A stretch of 64,000 nucleotides of DNA from an uncultured Lachnospiraceae bacterium. Its GTDB lineage: Bacteria; Bacillota; Clostridia; Lachnospirales; Lachnospiraceae. Shown piece by piece: positions 42,330-51,786 of the stretch. Under the pieces are notes generated by a model that had not been told where the DNA came from, did not search any database, and saw only the letters and a list, made by a program, of their open reading frames with translations. The translations under genes and the position numbers were made by a program. Each line of letters begins with the position of its first letter. The stretch's first letter is position 1. The DNA lies in NCBI GenBank assembly GCA_951801955.1, contig CATOOV010000008.1, positions 1 to 64,000 of the forward strand. Direction: 5' to 3'.

Positions 42330-42637
42330 TAGTTATATCCAATTTCCCTCTCTGCAACTTCTACTGTGACAAAAACGATATCTCCTGGTTGTTTTCCAAT
42401 TTTGTTTTGAATGTCTTTACGGATTCCAATAATATAACAGATAGAGCCGTCTGCATTCTTCACACCCATATTTACGATACTTCCTGAATATGGCTCACTG
42501 TCAAAAGTAACATTTGCTTTCACCCTTCCTTTTCCGAATTCTTTTCTAATATCATATGGAAAACGGATATATGCGCCGCCCTTATCGGGAACAGCTTCTA
42601 CTTTTGCCTGAAACTTATAAATGTTTTCATTTCCCAT
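42326..42637 (-). CDS. DUF1905 domain protein
   Basis: This 103-residue protein is one compact beta-rich domain: YKFQAKVEAVPDKGGAYIRFPYDIRKEFGKGRVKANVTFDSEPYSGSIVNMG ... GIRKDIQNKIGKQPGDIVFVTVE. This matches DUF1905, a family seen alone or joined to YdeI-like domains, with no known catalytic role. It starts ATG after AAAGGAACA. It borders a decayed region on the right. Confidence 0.8.
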   Translation of the reverse strand: MGNENIYKFQAKVEAVPDKGGAYIRFPYDIRKEFGKGRVKANVTFDSEPYSGSIVNMGVKNADGSICYIIGIRKDIQNKIGKQPGDIVFVTVEVAEREIGYNY

Positions 42638-42776
42638 GGATTGTTCCTTTTTATATTTTTGATATATTGCCTATTTTGTTCCATCCTCATCAGGAATATT
42701 CTCTTCTTCCTCCAGCGATCCATAAATTTTATACATAGAAAGTATATTTGTCAGCAAGATTGACCAGAGCCCTATA

Positions 42777-42815
42777 GTAAGAACGCCGATAGCATACTTG
42801 AACTTCTACCGCTTA
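42777..42815 (-). repeat. Dispersed repeat family C, inverted partial
   Basis: AAGAACGCCGATAGCATACTTGAA is a degenerate reverse complement of the family C start. Confidence 0.35.
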
Positions 42816-42855
42816 ACCTGCCGCCCTGTGCTGCCAAAAACAGAACGTGACCAAT

Positions 42856-43035
42856 TCACGCTGTTTTAAATCCCTCTTTGTAGGTATCTATCCCCTGGCA
42901 GCCTAAAAGTGTGGCAAGGATTGCCATATAGCGCGTGTCTTTCGGCAGTTCCATCCCTGGTTCCTGAACCACTTCCTCCGAGATAAAATATGTAAGCCGT
43001 TCTATAAATTCTGGATCTGTCTCATAATAACTCAT
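42856..43035 (-). pseudogene. Truncated carboxymuconolactone decarboxylase family gene
   Basis: A good AGGAGG site leads to MSYYETDPEFIERLTYFISEEVVQEPGMELPKDTRYMAILATLLGCQGIDTYKEGFKTA and then a stop after 59 codons. The segment RYMAILATLLGCQG is the N-terminal part of the CMD (AhpD-like) fold, but the catalytic CxxC/His half is missing. It lies next to a cupin gene, a common pairing for CMD proteins. The ORF track omits it because it is short. Confidence 0.7.
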
Positions 43036-43130
43036 TTGAATGACCTCCTGAAAAAATCACAGTTTTCTTATTATTTTTCGTGTATATTGCGAACTCCCCA
43101 TTGTGTAAAGCCAAAAGGATTGCCGTTGCC

Positions 43131-43568
43131 CTATTTCAATTTGCTGTAGGCTGCATCATCTACTGGTTCACACCATTCGTTACTCGTTTCTTCACCAGGA
43201 ACCTCCACTGCAATATGAGAAAACCAACTGTCTGACTTGGCGCCATGCCAATGTTTTACTTCCGCTGGAATTGTAATGACCATCCCTGGCTCCAAGCTGA
43301 CCGCTTCTTTTCCTTCTTCCTGGTACCATCCGCTTCCGGCTGTACAAATCAAAAGCTGTCCGCCGCCATGTTTTGCATGATGGATATGCCAATTATTCCT
43401 GCAGCCTGGCTCAAAAGTAACGTTCGCCAAAAATACTGCTGTTTCTCCTGGAACAGTCAAGGGATTGAGATAGGAATTGCCTAAAAAATACTCTGCAAAA
43501 GCGGTGTTCTCCTGTCCCAGTCCAAATACATTCTGTTTCGAAAATTCTTCTTTGTTGTCAATCTTCAT
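43131..43568 (-). CDS. Cupin domain protein
   Basis: This 145-residue protein has the two cupin motifs: GCRNNWHIHHAKHGGGQLLICTAGSGWYQEEG, with the metal histidines, and PGMVITIPAEVKHWHGAKSDSWFSHIAVE. It starts at MKIDNKEEF after AAGGAGGG. CMD/cupin pairs are frequent in Clostridia and may act in redox or small-molecule metabolism. Here the CMD partner is truncated and the LysR gene upstream is broken, so this unit may be losing function. Confidence 0.88.
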   Translation of the reverse strand: MKIDNKEEFSKQNVFGLGQENTAFAEYFLGNSYLNPLTVPGETAVFLANVTFEPGCRNNWHIHHAKHGGGQLLICTAGSGWYQEEGKEAVSLEPGMVITIPAEVKHWHGAKSDSWFSHIAVEVPGEETSNEWCEPVDDAAYSKLK

Positions 43569-43727
43569 CCGAAAACCCTCCTTTTCAATTCTAAATGATA
43601 TACACAAATAATGGAATGTTCTAATTGCCTGCTGGAATCTTGAACATCCTGCCATATTGATTATAAATCCATTTCAATAAAATGTCTAATTCCCATATTG
43701 TATTGTAAGAAATGCCTATTTTGAATG

Positions 43728-44190
43728 TTACATTCCCTCTGATCCTGCCAAATATTGTTTGGCATGTTCTATAAACCGCGTCATCAGTGGCGAAAGCACC
43801 TGATTCTTTTTCCAAACCAAAACGCAGCCGCTTAGAATCTCTGGTTCCATTGGCCACAGGCACAACGTATCACAATTACAGGAAAACTCCATCACCACAG
43901 CCATACCAATCCTGCTTTCCACCATGACAGACTGGTTATTGTGGGAGAGATTGCAAGCTGACGCAACATGAAGTTTCTTTTTCTTATCTGAGAACCAATT
44001 TTAAAGCCCATTTCGTACCGACTGGCGTTTTGCCACGATTAAAGGGATTCCTTCTAAATCTTCTGGAGTAATTTTTTCTTTTCTTGCCAAAGGGGAATCC
44101 TTGCGCATCAAAATCTGCCACTTTTCTTTCCGCGGCATCCGTATAGAATGGTATCTGCTGATTTCCACAGGCTCACCTGAAGGGCAGGAA
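43728..44190 (-). pseudogene. LysR regulator remnant, 5-prime truncated and with an internal stop
   Basis: Two ORF-track pieces in the same frame (44195-44001 and 43925-43728) join into one LysR effector domain: EPVEISRYHSIRMPRKEKWQILMRKDSPLARKEKITPEDLEGIPLIVAKRQSVRNGL, a TAA at 44001-44003, then NWFSDKKKKLHVASACN ... GCVLVWKKNQVLSPLMTRFIEHAKQYL. The DNA-binding half is missing; the remnant stops where the helicase-nuclease gene begins. It probably controlled the cupin/CMD genes. Confidence 0.8.
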
Positions 44191-44191
44191 G

Positions 44192-46636
44192 TCAACTCTT
44201 GGCTGATATAAGTGCAATATGATATTCCGTTATCCCATGTCTGAGCAATTGCATAATTTTCAATTCATCCAGTGCATCTAACACAGCATTGTGTGTCTCA
44301 TGATATCCCTTGTCCCCGCTCAGCATTTTCAATATCTTTTCCACGCCATATCCCCGTTTCAATCTTCCCGTCTTATAACAGTCCGCAGAATCTGATATCG
44401 CCCTATTATATTGTCGATATGCAGCCAAACGCATAATGTCATACCATTCATACTCTGAAAACTCTGGCAAATGTTTCTTATCAAAAGACGCGTTATAAGC
44501 AAAAAGTTTTTGAACGCCATAAGTATCCAACCACTGTTTGATTTCCTTTAAAGCCTGCATTCTGTTTGTAACACAAGCTTTTTTTTCATCAAGCTGCAAT
44601 TCATCGGAATACATTCCACCTAATCTGTATTCTGGATCAATTATGTAATATATGGAATCAATTTCTTTCTTAGTCTTTGAATCGGCAACTACTATACCGA
44701 TTGACATTACTTCATTATTCCAGTTTGTCTCTGTATCAATGACTGCAAATTTATCTGTAATATTGTTTTCCATCCTTTTTCCAGATGGATACCCTATGGA
44801 TTTTTTCTGTGACGCCACTCGTTTTGTGGCAGGTTCATAATATTTTTCAATCATTCCTTTGGTAATTGCTTTTGTTACGGCATCCAAAAACGCTTTTCTA
44901 TCCGGCACTTCTATTTCATAGGATGTATTATCTCTTGTATTCCATAAAATTCCCTTTGAAAGATTCATTGCAACCATATAGCTGGCACACTGTAAAAAAT
45001 GTTCATGGGTTAATTCTGATACAAATTTTAATTCATATACCACATCATCCTTGACTACATCTGCAAAGCCTTTAGCCGAAAACGCAGCTTTTCCATTTTC
45101 CCGATCAGAAAAATCAATCTGACACCTGACCTGTGCTCTCTCATCCCTATGGAATCGTGTTTCTAACCGTGCCTTTATCAACTTACTTTGCTGTTCATTG
45201 ACAAATGGAATTACTACTTGTGTGCGATATCTATTCTGTTTCGTCTCAAGGGACACCAAAAATAATATTTTTTGATCTAATAGACTGTCCTGCAGTTCTT
45301 TCGTATACAATCTCGATAATTTGGAATCCAGGTCGATCCTTAGTTCTATATCCGCCTCTATTTGATAATTATCAAAAAAAATTGCCTCTTGGTATATTCC
45401 AATACAAGGGGATAAATCTATTAAATAATCTTTATTTTTTATATCAATGGATGAATGATCTTTTGTAGTAAGCTTACGTAATTTTAACTGGGAAAAACAC
45501 TTCTCAACATCTTCTTTATACTTAAATTCAAACATTTCACTGATATTTACATCATCAAATTTTTGATTCGTCTCTACATATGTGGAAAGGGTTTTTTCAG
45601 ACAACATCGCCTCATCTGGTTTTACAAAAATAATGCGGTTTTTCCCCCTGCTGGCTGCAACACAAAAAATATTTCTTAAAATAAGATAAGACTGTTGGGG
45701 TTTTTCTATCCTTACATGCCAATAACTTTCTGTAAAATCAAAAATCACACAGATTTTTCTTTCCAACCCTTTACTGCTGTCATAAGTGGTAAATATTGCA
45801 GATTCTTCTTTGGGTCCCGTCCTTCCCATTGAATCATAATCCGCGATCGTTGCATACACCGTCTTCTTATTAAATTTATGCGGATATGTTTCTTCTAAGG
45901 AGTTTAGCGTATCGGACATTGTTCCTGTTCTTGCTCCTAAACACAAAATATCTGCAGGATCCTGCTCTGACAAAAACGGTACCACCTCTTCCTTCGTCAT
46001 TTCTTCCACGCTGCAACAATCATTTACCCCTTTTATTTCCTTCTTCCAAACCCTTCCAAGCATTACAGCCAAATCATTGGACAAACGAAAACATTGGGTG
46101 AATTTCAACCTAAGATGTTCTTCCAGAAATTCTTTCATAAATGATTCCACATTCAATGTGGTTTTATCATATATTTTCTGTTCCATATCTCCAACTGCAA
46201 TAATCTGTATATCTGGATTGCAAGATTTCACCCATAGCAATAACTCTGCTAATTCCTGTTCAATATCCTGATATTCATCAATCATTAAAATATCATACTT
46301 TGTGATGGGTAGTTTTTTTTGGATAAACGTCTGTATAAGATCCGGGATCGCTGCAGATACACCGTTTCTTTTTAAAACCATAGATGCGAATCCATGATAA
46401 TTTGTCACCGTAACATTTCTTTTTCTTATCTTAGATTTGGCATCTAATTTCAAAAGCTTATTATAAGTCAAGTACAAAATTTTTTTGCTGCTTGGCAATT
46501 TATTACATAAATTCTGAATAGCTGTAGTTTTCCCACTGCCAATGCATGCATCTACAAGAATATTCTTCCCCTGCAATGCCTTCTCTATAAATAACTGCTG
46601 CTCACTTGATAACTGTAAACTTGATTTAATACCCAT
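44192..46636 (-). CDS. SF1 helicase - PD-(D/E)XK nuclease - DEDDh exonuclease fusion
   Basis: This 814-residue protein combines three activities. Residues 1-345 are a UvrD-like core: Walker A ACIGSGKTT (30-38), DEYQD (120-124), GDMEQKIYD (149-157), motif V TTYDSSKGLE (283-292) and motif VI VAASRGK (326-332). Residues 520-560 carry a RecB-type nuclease site: GFAD, YELK at 534-537, QCASY at 549-553. Residues 628-800 are a DnaQ-like exonuclease with DTE (634-636), YNASFD (714-719) and HNAVLD (782-787). The helicase part is compact, lacking the large 1B/2B inserts. It is AT-richer than its neighbours, is inserted against a broken LysR gene, and has a decayed copy at 56488. A defence or repair role is inference. 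Confidence 0.88.
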   Translation of the reverse strand: MGIKSSLQLSSEQQLFIEKALQGKNILVDACIGSGKTTAIQNLCNKLPSSKKILYLTYNKLLKLDAKSKIRKRNVTVTNYHGFASMVLKRNGVSAAIPDLIQTFIQKKLPITKYDILMIDEYQDIEQELAELLLWVKSCNPDIQIIAVGDMEQKIYDKTTLNVESFMKEFLEEHLRLKFTQCFRLSNDLAVMLGRVWKKEIKGVNDCCSVEEMTKEEVVPFLSEQDPADILCLGARTGTMSDTLNSLEETYPHKFNKKTVYATIADYDSMGRTGPKEESAIFTTYDSSKGLERKICVIFDFTESYWHVRIEKPQQSYLILRNIFCVAASRGKNRIIFVKPDEAMLSEKTLSTYVETNQKFDDVNISEMFEFKYKEDVEKCFSQLKLRKLTTKDHSSIDIKNKDYLIDLSPCIGIYQEAIFFDNYQIEADIELRIDLDSKLSRLYTKELQDSLLDQKILFLVSLETKQNRYRTQVVIPFVNEQQSKLIKARLETRFHRDERAQVRCQIDFSDRENGKAAFSAKGFADVVKDDVVYELKFVSELTHEHFLQCASYMVAMNLSKGILWNTRDNTSYEIEVPDRKAFLDAVTKAITKGMIEKYYEPATKRVASQKKSIGYPSGKRMENNITDKFAVIDTETNWNNEVMSIGIVVADSKTKKEIDSIYYIIDPEYRLGGMYSDELQLDEKKACVTNRMQALKEIKQWLDTYGVQKLFAYNASFDKKHLPEFSEYEWYDIMRLAAYRQYNRAISDSADCYKTGRLKRGYGVEKILKMLSGDKGYHETHNAVLDALDELKIMQLLRHGITEYHIALISAKS

Positions 46637-46667
46637 ACCAAGTTCCCCCCTTTCTTAATTTGTTTTG

Positions 46668-46718
46668 CCAGGGAACTGACCTGCACCCCGCAACAAGAAC
46701 GCCGATGGCGTCCTTAAA
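46668..46718 (-). repeat. Dispersed repeat family C, inverted
   Basis: GAACTGACCTGCACCCCGCAACAAGAACGCCGATGGCGTCCTTAAAAATT, the reverse complement of the family C unit, 30 bases upstream of the helicase-nuclease gene. Confidence 0.6.
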
Positions 46719-46775
46719 AATTCATAGGCATTAAAGATTAAAATAACCGCAACCCGCCAAGCAATATCTGTGTTA

Positions 46776-46905
46776 TTAATTCCAATCTGACATGGTATGT
46801 TTTGAATCGAATTGTTCCTGTTTTTTTACGATTTCAGAAAAATCCTCCTTCACAACTTCATATTTGGAAGGATCCCGCAGGTTTGATAGGTAAATACAAA
46901 ACTAC
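46776..46905 (-). other. Short open stretch, possible gene remnant
   Basis: The minus strand reads LSNLRDPSKYEVVKEDFSEIVKKQEQFDSKHTMSDWN then stop. It looks coding by composition, but it has no start signal and is closed about 45 codons up. I do not recognise it. It may be the C-terminus of a gene cut when the helicase-nuclease gene arrived. Confidence 0.25.
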
Positions 46906-47058
46906 AAATTTACCAAAATTTCCGATATTAATGATTGAATTTGACAATATTATACACACATACCATTGAAAAATCAAAGTGTTTAACGTCATTTTTTCTC
47001 TGTTTAAGACTTCCTTTTGCGACCCTTGGTATCAGATTCAGGTCAGTTTATTGTAATA

Positions 47059-47125
47059 TCCGCCTTACCTATCTGGGATTCCCGGTGTCGCTTATTTCGA
47101 TTTCCGCCTTACCTATCTGGGATTC
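47059..47125 (+). repeat. Direct repeat pair, 23 bases, period 44
   Basis: TCCGCCTTACCTATCTGGGATTC occurs at 47059-47081 and 47103-47125 without mismatch. It abuts the 3-prime end of the LysR gene. Confidence 0.75.
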
Positions 47126-47138
47126 TTAGCGCCGCTTT

Positions 47139-48029
47139 TTATATGGTACCATTCCCGTTTTTCCATCTCCGCGCCAGAGAGACAAATTTTTTTACCAAAG
47201 GATTGGTGGAATTTTCTTTATAAGAAAAGCCAAAAGAAGTGTTCCCTACGCCTGCAAAGGGAATGGCACAGAGCTGATAATCATTGTTCTTTATTTCCGG
47301 TAAAATACCAAATCCATACCCTGCCCTCACCAATGCCAGCATGGCATTGAGATTATCGCAGTAATAGACGCACCCCAAGGGAAAATTCCTCTCCATGCGG
47401 TTCTGCAAAACGGCGGCTTGCGCTGGAAGGGAATAAGAATTGCAGATAATGATATTTTCTGAATAAAGCTCCTGCTCCAAAATTTCTTCCTTTCCTGCAT
47501 ACTTATGTTCCGCGGCAATTGTACAGCAAATCGGAGCCTGGAATATCTCTTCATAAATAATTCCTTCCCTGGAAGGCACATCGTTCTGAAACCCGAATAT
47601 GATGTCTATCTCATCTTGGAGAAACAGGTTGAGTATGGAGCGGTGTGGAATAACCCTCAAAAATGGATGCAGCTCAGGAAGATGTACGCGGCACTCTTTC
47701 AAAAGCCCTGCTGACAATTGGCAGTCTATATCATTGCCGAATCCAAGGGAAAGAATCTGAGCATTGGCTGCACTGTGACGTTTTATTTTTTCCTTGGCTA
47801 TCCGCAGCCCACCCATAAAGTTCTTAGCGTCTTCATAAAAGCTGATTCCAGCAGGGGTCAGCGCTACGCTGCGGGATGTTCGATGGAATAACCTAGTCTC
47901 CAATTCGTTTTCTAAGGAATGGATCTGTCTGGATACGGCAGACTGGGTTATATTTAATTCTTCTGCAGCCCTTGCAAAGCTAAGGTTCTCTGCGACTGCA
48001 AGAAAGCTCTCTAATTGCTGTGTATGCAT
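47139..48029 (-). CDS. LysR family transcriptional regulator, divergent from MATE gene
   Basis: This 296-residue protein has an N-terminal helix-turn-helix (MHTQQLESFLAVAENLSFARAAEELNITQSAVSRQIHSLENELETRLFHRTSR) and a full effector domain (ILSLGFGNDIDCQLSAGLLKECRVHLPELHPF ... VRAGYGFGILPE). The ATG has GAAGGAGG before it. It is transcribed away from the MATE transporter with a 200-base shared upstream region that carries a repeat A copy; control of the transporter is likely by position. Confidence 0.93.
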   Translation of the reverse strand: MHTQQLESFLAVAENLSFARAAEELNITQSAVSRQIHSLENELETRLFHRTSRSVALTPAGISFYEDAKNFMGGLRIAKEKIKRHSAANAQILSLGFGNDIDCQLSAGLLKECRVHLPELHPFLRVIPHRSILNLFLQDEIDIIFGFQNDVPSREGIIYEEIFQAPICCTIAAEHKYAGKEEILEQELYSENIIICNSYSLPAQAAVLQNRMERNFPLGCVYYCDNLNAMLALVRAGYGFGILPEIKNNDYQLCAIPFAGVGNTSFGFSYKENSTNPLVKKFVSLARRWKNGNGTI

Positions 48030-48147
48030 AATCCCTCCTTCTATTATTGCATTTTTTTCATTGATAATACCATTTTTTCACTTCACATTCAATTGGTTTT
48101 ATGATTTAATCAATATTAGCACTCGATCTTACAGAGTGCTGATACCA

Positions 48148-48214
48148 ATTTGTGCGCGTGCGCATATTTATTTTTTATATCATTAGGAAAGCCAAACAGT
48201 TTCCTATGATACAA
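48148..48214 (+). repeat. Dispersed repeat family A, 3-prime part
   Basis: ATTTGTGCGCGTGCGCATATTTATTTTTTATATC then ATTAGGAAA...TTTCCTATGAT. It lies inside the LysR-MATE divergent promoter region and ends just before the MATE ribosome binding site. Confidence 0.6.
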
Positions 48215-48228
48215 GAAAGGAGTGTATT

Positions 48229-49638
48229 ATGAATCGTACTACTATCGCCGCAAATCCTCTAGAGACAGAAAAAATTGGGAAGCTTACCATTCAATATGCA
48301 GTTCCCAGCGTCATCTCCCTTGTAATCAATTCACTTTATAATATGGTTGACCAGGTATTTATCGGGCAGGGCGTCGGCTATCTCGGCAATGCTGCAACAA
48401 ACGTAATCATGCCTATGACGTTGATTGTGATGGCAATTGCTATCATGCTTGGAAATGGCGCCTCTGCTTTTATGAGCTTACACTTAGGAAAAAAGAAACC
48501 CAAAGAAGCTGCCGACGGCGTGGGCAATATGGTAACGCTGAGCATGGCTGCAAGCGTGTTCTTCCTTATTTTATTTGAAATTTTTTTAAAACCTCTGTGC
48601 CGCTTGTTCGGCGCCACTGCCGACGTAATGCCCTACGCCCTTGAATATGGAAGGATTATCGTGCTAGGCTTCCCCCTCTTTGTCATCGGCGTTGGATTCA
48701 GCAATGTTATCCGCGCAGACGGACGTCCTAAATCCAGTATGACGGGCATGTTGATTGGATGCATAACCAATATCATTCTGGATCCTATATTTATCTTTGT
48801 ATTCCAGTGGGGTGTAAAGGGCGCTGCCTTAGCCACGGTTATCGGGCAATTTTTGAATGCTGTTTTCTTTATCTGCTGTATGTTTCGTTTCCAGACAATC
48901 AGGCTGGGGAAAGCAAATTTTCCCATAAAAGGGCAGATTGCCAAAAACATTATTTCCCTTGGCATGTCTTCCTTTTTCAGCCAAATTGCTGCCACTGTAG
49001 TAATTGCCATCCAGAATAATTTGCTTGTAAAATATGGTGCAGAATCAAAATATGGCTCTGACATCGCCTTGGCAGCACTGGGAATCACCATGAAAACCAG
49101 CCAGTTAATTACAAGCATTGCTATGGGAATTGCCACTGGGATCCAGCCTATCCTTGGCTATAATTACGGCAGCGGCAAATATGACAGGGTCAAAAAGACC
49201 TTTTGGCTTTCCCTGGTTTCCTGCACCGCTATCATGGTGTTTGCCTTGTTTGTATTCCAGGTTTTCCCAGAGGAAATTATCAGTATCTTTGGACAGGAAT
49301 CAGAACTCTACATGGAATTTGCCGTGAAATGTTTCCGAATCTACCTATTATTCTGCTTTATGATTCCAAGCGGAATGGTGGTGAGTATCTTTTTCCAGTC
49401 AATCGGAAAACCCATCCCTGCCATGGTGATTTCACTCTCCAGGCAGATAATTTTCCTGATTCCTGCCATGTTCCTGCTTGGCTCCCTGTTGAGAGTGGAT
49501 GGGCTGCTATATGCCGGTCCGGCGGCCGACTTGCTGTCTGGGATTGTCTCATTGGTTTTGATAAAAGTTTATTGGAAAAAGATTTTTACGGAAAATCCTC
49601 CCCTTTTTGCCGACGCCAAAAAAGTTATACCCCTCTGA
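48229..49638 (+). CDS. MATE family efflux transporter
   Basis: This 469-residue membrane protein has about twelve hydrophobic segments in two similar halves. It begins KIGKLTIQYAVPSVISLVINSLYNMVDQVFIGQGVGYLGNAATNVIMPM, a typical MATE opening, and GTAxGAxx-type GVKGAALATVIGQ and MGIATGIQPILGYNYGSGKYDRVKK are also family marks. By family it exports cationic drugs or metabolites with Na+ or H+. It is divergent from a LysR regulator. Confidence 0.94.
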   Translation: MNRTTIAANPLETEKIGKLTIQYAVPSVISLVINSLYNMVDQVFIGQGVGYLGNAATNVIMPMTLIVMAIAIMLGNGASAFMSLHLGKKKPKEAADGVGNMVTLSMAASVFFLILFEIFLKPLCRLFGATADVMPYALEYGRIIVLGFPLFVIGVGFSNVIRADGRPKSSMTGMLIGCITNIILDPIFIFVFQWGVKGAALATVIGQFLNAVFFICCMFRFQTIRLGKANFPIKGQIAKNIISLGMSSFFSQIAATVVIAIQNNLLVKYGAESKYGSDIALAALGITMKTSQLITSIAMGIATGIQPILGYNYGSGKYDRVKKTFWLSLVSCTAIMVFALFVFQVFPEEIISIFGQESELYMEFAVKCFRIYLLFCFMIPSGMVVSIFFQSIGKPIPAMVISLSRQIIFLIPAMFLLGSLLRVDGLLYAGPAADLLSGIVSLVLIKVYWKKIFTENPPLFADAKKVIPL

Positions 49639-49674
49639 TACACCAGACGGCATAATAGGCGGCACTTTGGGTAC
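49627..49674 (+). repeat. Dispersed repeat family B, degenerate
   Basis: ACCCCTCTGATACACCAGACGGCATAATAGGCGGCACTTTGGGTACG overlaps the last codons of the MATE gene. A hairpin TATACGAGG...CCTCGTATA lies at about 49711-49744. Confidence 0.5.
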
Positions 49675-49898
49675 GCAATATTGGTACAGCGTTATCTTTT
49701 TTATACGAGGTTTGCCTATTCCACTGCCCTCGTATATTCCACCAAAGCTCCTGCCAGCCTAAAGAACATAAAAACATGCCCCCTTCTAGACAACAAGTTT
49801 TTGTTATTTCACCTGTCTATTTGGAAGGGAGCATATCTGTCATTTATTTAGACCGTTTGCAACGCCCCATATTTTAGTTATTTGTGTCTCTTTTGCTG

Positions 49899-50815
49899 TT
49901 ATTTTGTAATCAACTCTACTTCTACAGGCAAGGATTTTTCTACTTCTTCCCCAGCAATCAGGCGGATTGCCGTAAGGATTGCCGTTTCACCCATCAATTC
50001 CGGCTTCTGTGCCACTGTAGCTATCATTCTTCCACCTTTGACTTCATTTACTGCATCATCTGTTGCGTCAAAGCCTACAACTTTAATATCCTTTCCGGTT
50101 GCTGCAATTGCCTGAAGCACTCCTAATGCCATCTCATCATTATGGGCAAATACGCCTTTGATGGAACCGTCTGATTGGAGCACATTTTCCATAACCGTCA
50201 TGCCCTCTGCGCGATCGAAATTAGCGCTCTGGCTTGCCCCACATCCAGAGCTTCGTCTGCTGCTTCGTGGAAACCAGCGCCCCGGTCAATGGTCGCGGAC
50301 GCGCCAGGAACACCTTGCAGTTCCGCTACCTTTGCGCCTTCACCAATCTGTTCAATCAGATATTCCGTAGCCATTCTTGCGCCAGCTACATTATCAGATG
50401 CAATCTGGCAATCCACATCAACGCCATTCACCACACGGTCAACAGAAATAACCTTGATCCCTTGGGAAATTGCGTTCTGCACTGCGGGAGCCACTGCGTC
50501 AGAATCTACCGGATTCACAATCAACACACTTACATTTTTTGATATCAAATCCTCAATGTCATTCTGTTGCTTTGCACTGTCATCCCCTGCATCTGCAACT
50601 ACCAAATTTACGCCTTTTTCTTTTGCTGTGGCTTTTGCACCTTCTGCAAGAGACACGAAAAATGGATTGTTCAGTGTGGAGACAGAAAGCTCAACGGAAC
50701 CATTTCCAGTGCTTTCCATAACCTCCCCCTTGCCATCAATCGTGATTGCGTTACACCCTGTGAGACCAAATGCCATACACAATACCAACACAATACTTGT
50801 TATTCTTTTCATCAT
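49899..50815 (-). pseudogene. rbsB: Ribose-binding protein RbsB, frameshifted
   Basis: A lipoprotein-type start (MMKRITSIVLVLCMAFGLTGC) and a ribose-binding domain (NNPFFVSLAEGAKATAKEKG ... ISVDRVVNGVDVDCQIASDNVAGARMATEYL) run to GFHEAADEALDV. The frame then shifts; the rest (SQSANFDRAEGMTVMENVLQ ... VFAHNDEMALGVLQAIAATGKDIKVVGFDA) continues in the next frame. Reading suggests one base lost in a CCAC run near 50240. Without repair the protein ends 17 residues later. Confidence 0.88.
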
Positions 50816-50857
50816 CTCTTTTCTCCTTTCCCTATCTGTACCAAATTGCCGCGCAAA

Positions 50858-51786
50858 TTATCTCTTCCGATCTGATAATACGGCAATCAGGATTACAAAT
50901 CCTTTGATTACATCCTGATAGTAAGAAGACACGCCAAGGATGTTAAGCCCATTGTTCAATACTGCGATAATCAGTACGCCGATTAAGGTTCCATAAATCT
51001 TTCCCCGACCGCCGCTCATACTTGTTCCGCCCAAAGCTACGGCTGCGATTGCATCAAGCTCGTATCCAGATCCAAGCGTGGGCTGTGCAGAACCGGACCT
51101 GGACAGCAGAATCAAACCAGCAAATGCAGACATAAATCCAGAGATCGCATATACGATAATCTTTGTCTTATTGATATTAATACCTGCAAGTTTGGCGCAT
51201 TTCCAGTTGCATAGACCGCACGCCCGAAAGTAGTCTTGTTCAGCAAGAAATAGAATCCGACAAAAATTAAAATCAACAGGATTACCGGAATAGGGATACG
51301 ATAGAAGTTCCCTCTTCCCACCAGCTTCAGCACAAAGCTGTCTCCAGGTTAGAAATTGGTTTCCCACCAGTAAAGATCATCGTTGCACCACGGTAAACAG
51401 TCATCGTAATCAATGTTGCGATGAATGCCTGCAGCCTTCCTTTTGTTACCAGAAAACCACTGACAGCTCCAAGCATCGTTCCGATCACCAGCGCCAAAAG
51501 CATTGCAAGCCCTGCCGGAACCCCGGCTGTAATCATGCCTGCGCAGAGTACCGTACTCAAGGCAAGAACCGAGCCGACAGATAAGTCAATGGCATCGGTC
51601 AAGATTACACAGGTTATGCCAAATGCAACCAGCCCGTTAATTGAAGACTGATGGAGCAGGGATAAAAAGTTACTTCCCGTCCTGAATTCAGGACTTATGA
51701 TACTGATTCCGACAACCAGCAGTAACAGCGCGATAAGGGCGCCCAGATCCTGAATATGATCCGTAATTTTTTTTATTTGCTTCCAT
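50858..51786 (-). pseudogene. rbsC: Ribose permease RbsC, multiple frameshifts
   Basis: Pieces in three frames reassemble into one RbsC: MEANKK at the start, an extra A in the following poly-A tract, then GALIALLLLVVGISIISPEFRTGSNF ... TDAIDLSVGSVLALSTVLCAGMI; a lost base after PISNL, then LKLVGRGNFYRIPIPVILLILIFVGFYFLLNKTTFGRAVYATG; a second lost base, then KLAGININKTKIIVYAISGFMSAFAGLILLSR to the end. At least three indels break it. Confidence 0.88.

Noticed and set aside
48633-49136. 167-codon minus-strand ORF inside the MATE gene
   Set aside because: It is antisense to membrane helices, which often stay open on the other strand; no start signal.
49711-49744. Terminator after the MATE gene
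   Set aside because: The TATACGAGG/CCTCGTATA stem has its T run before, not after, the stem on the plus strand, so it is not a standard terminator for that gene.
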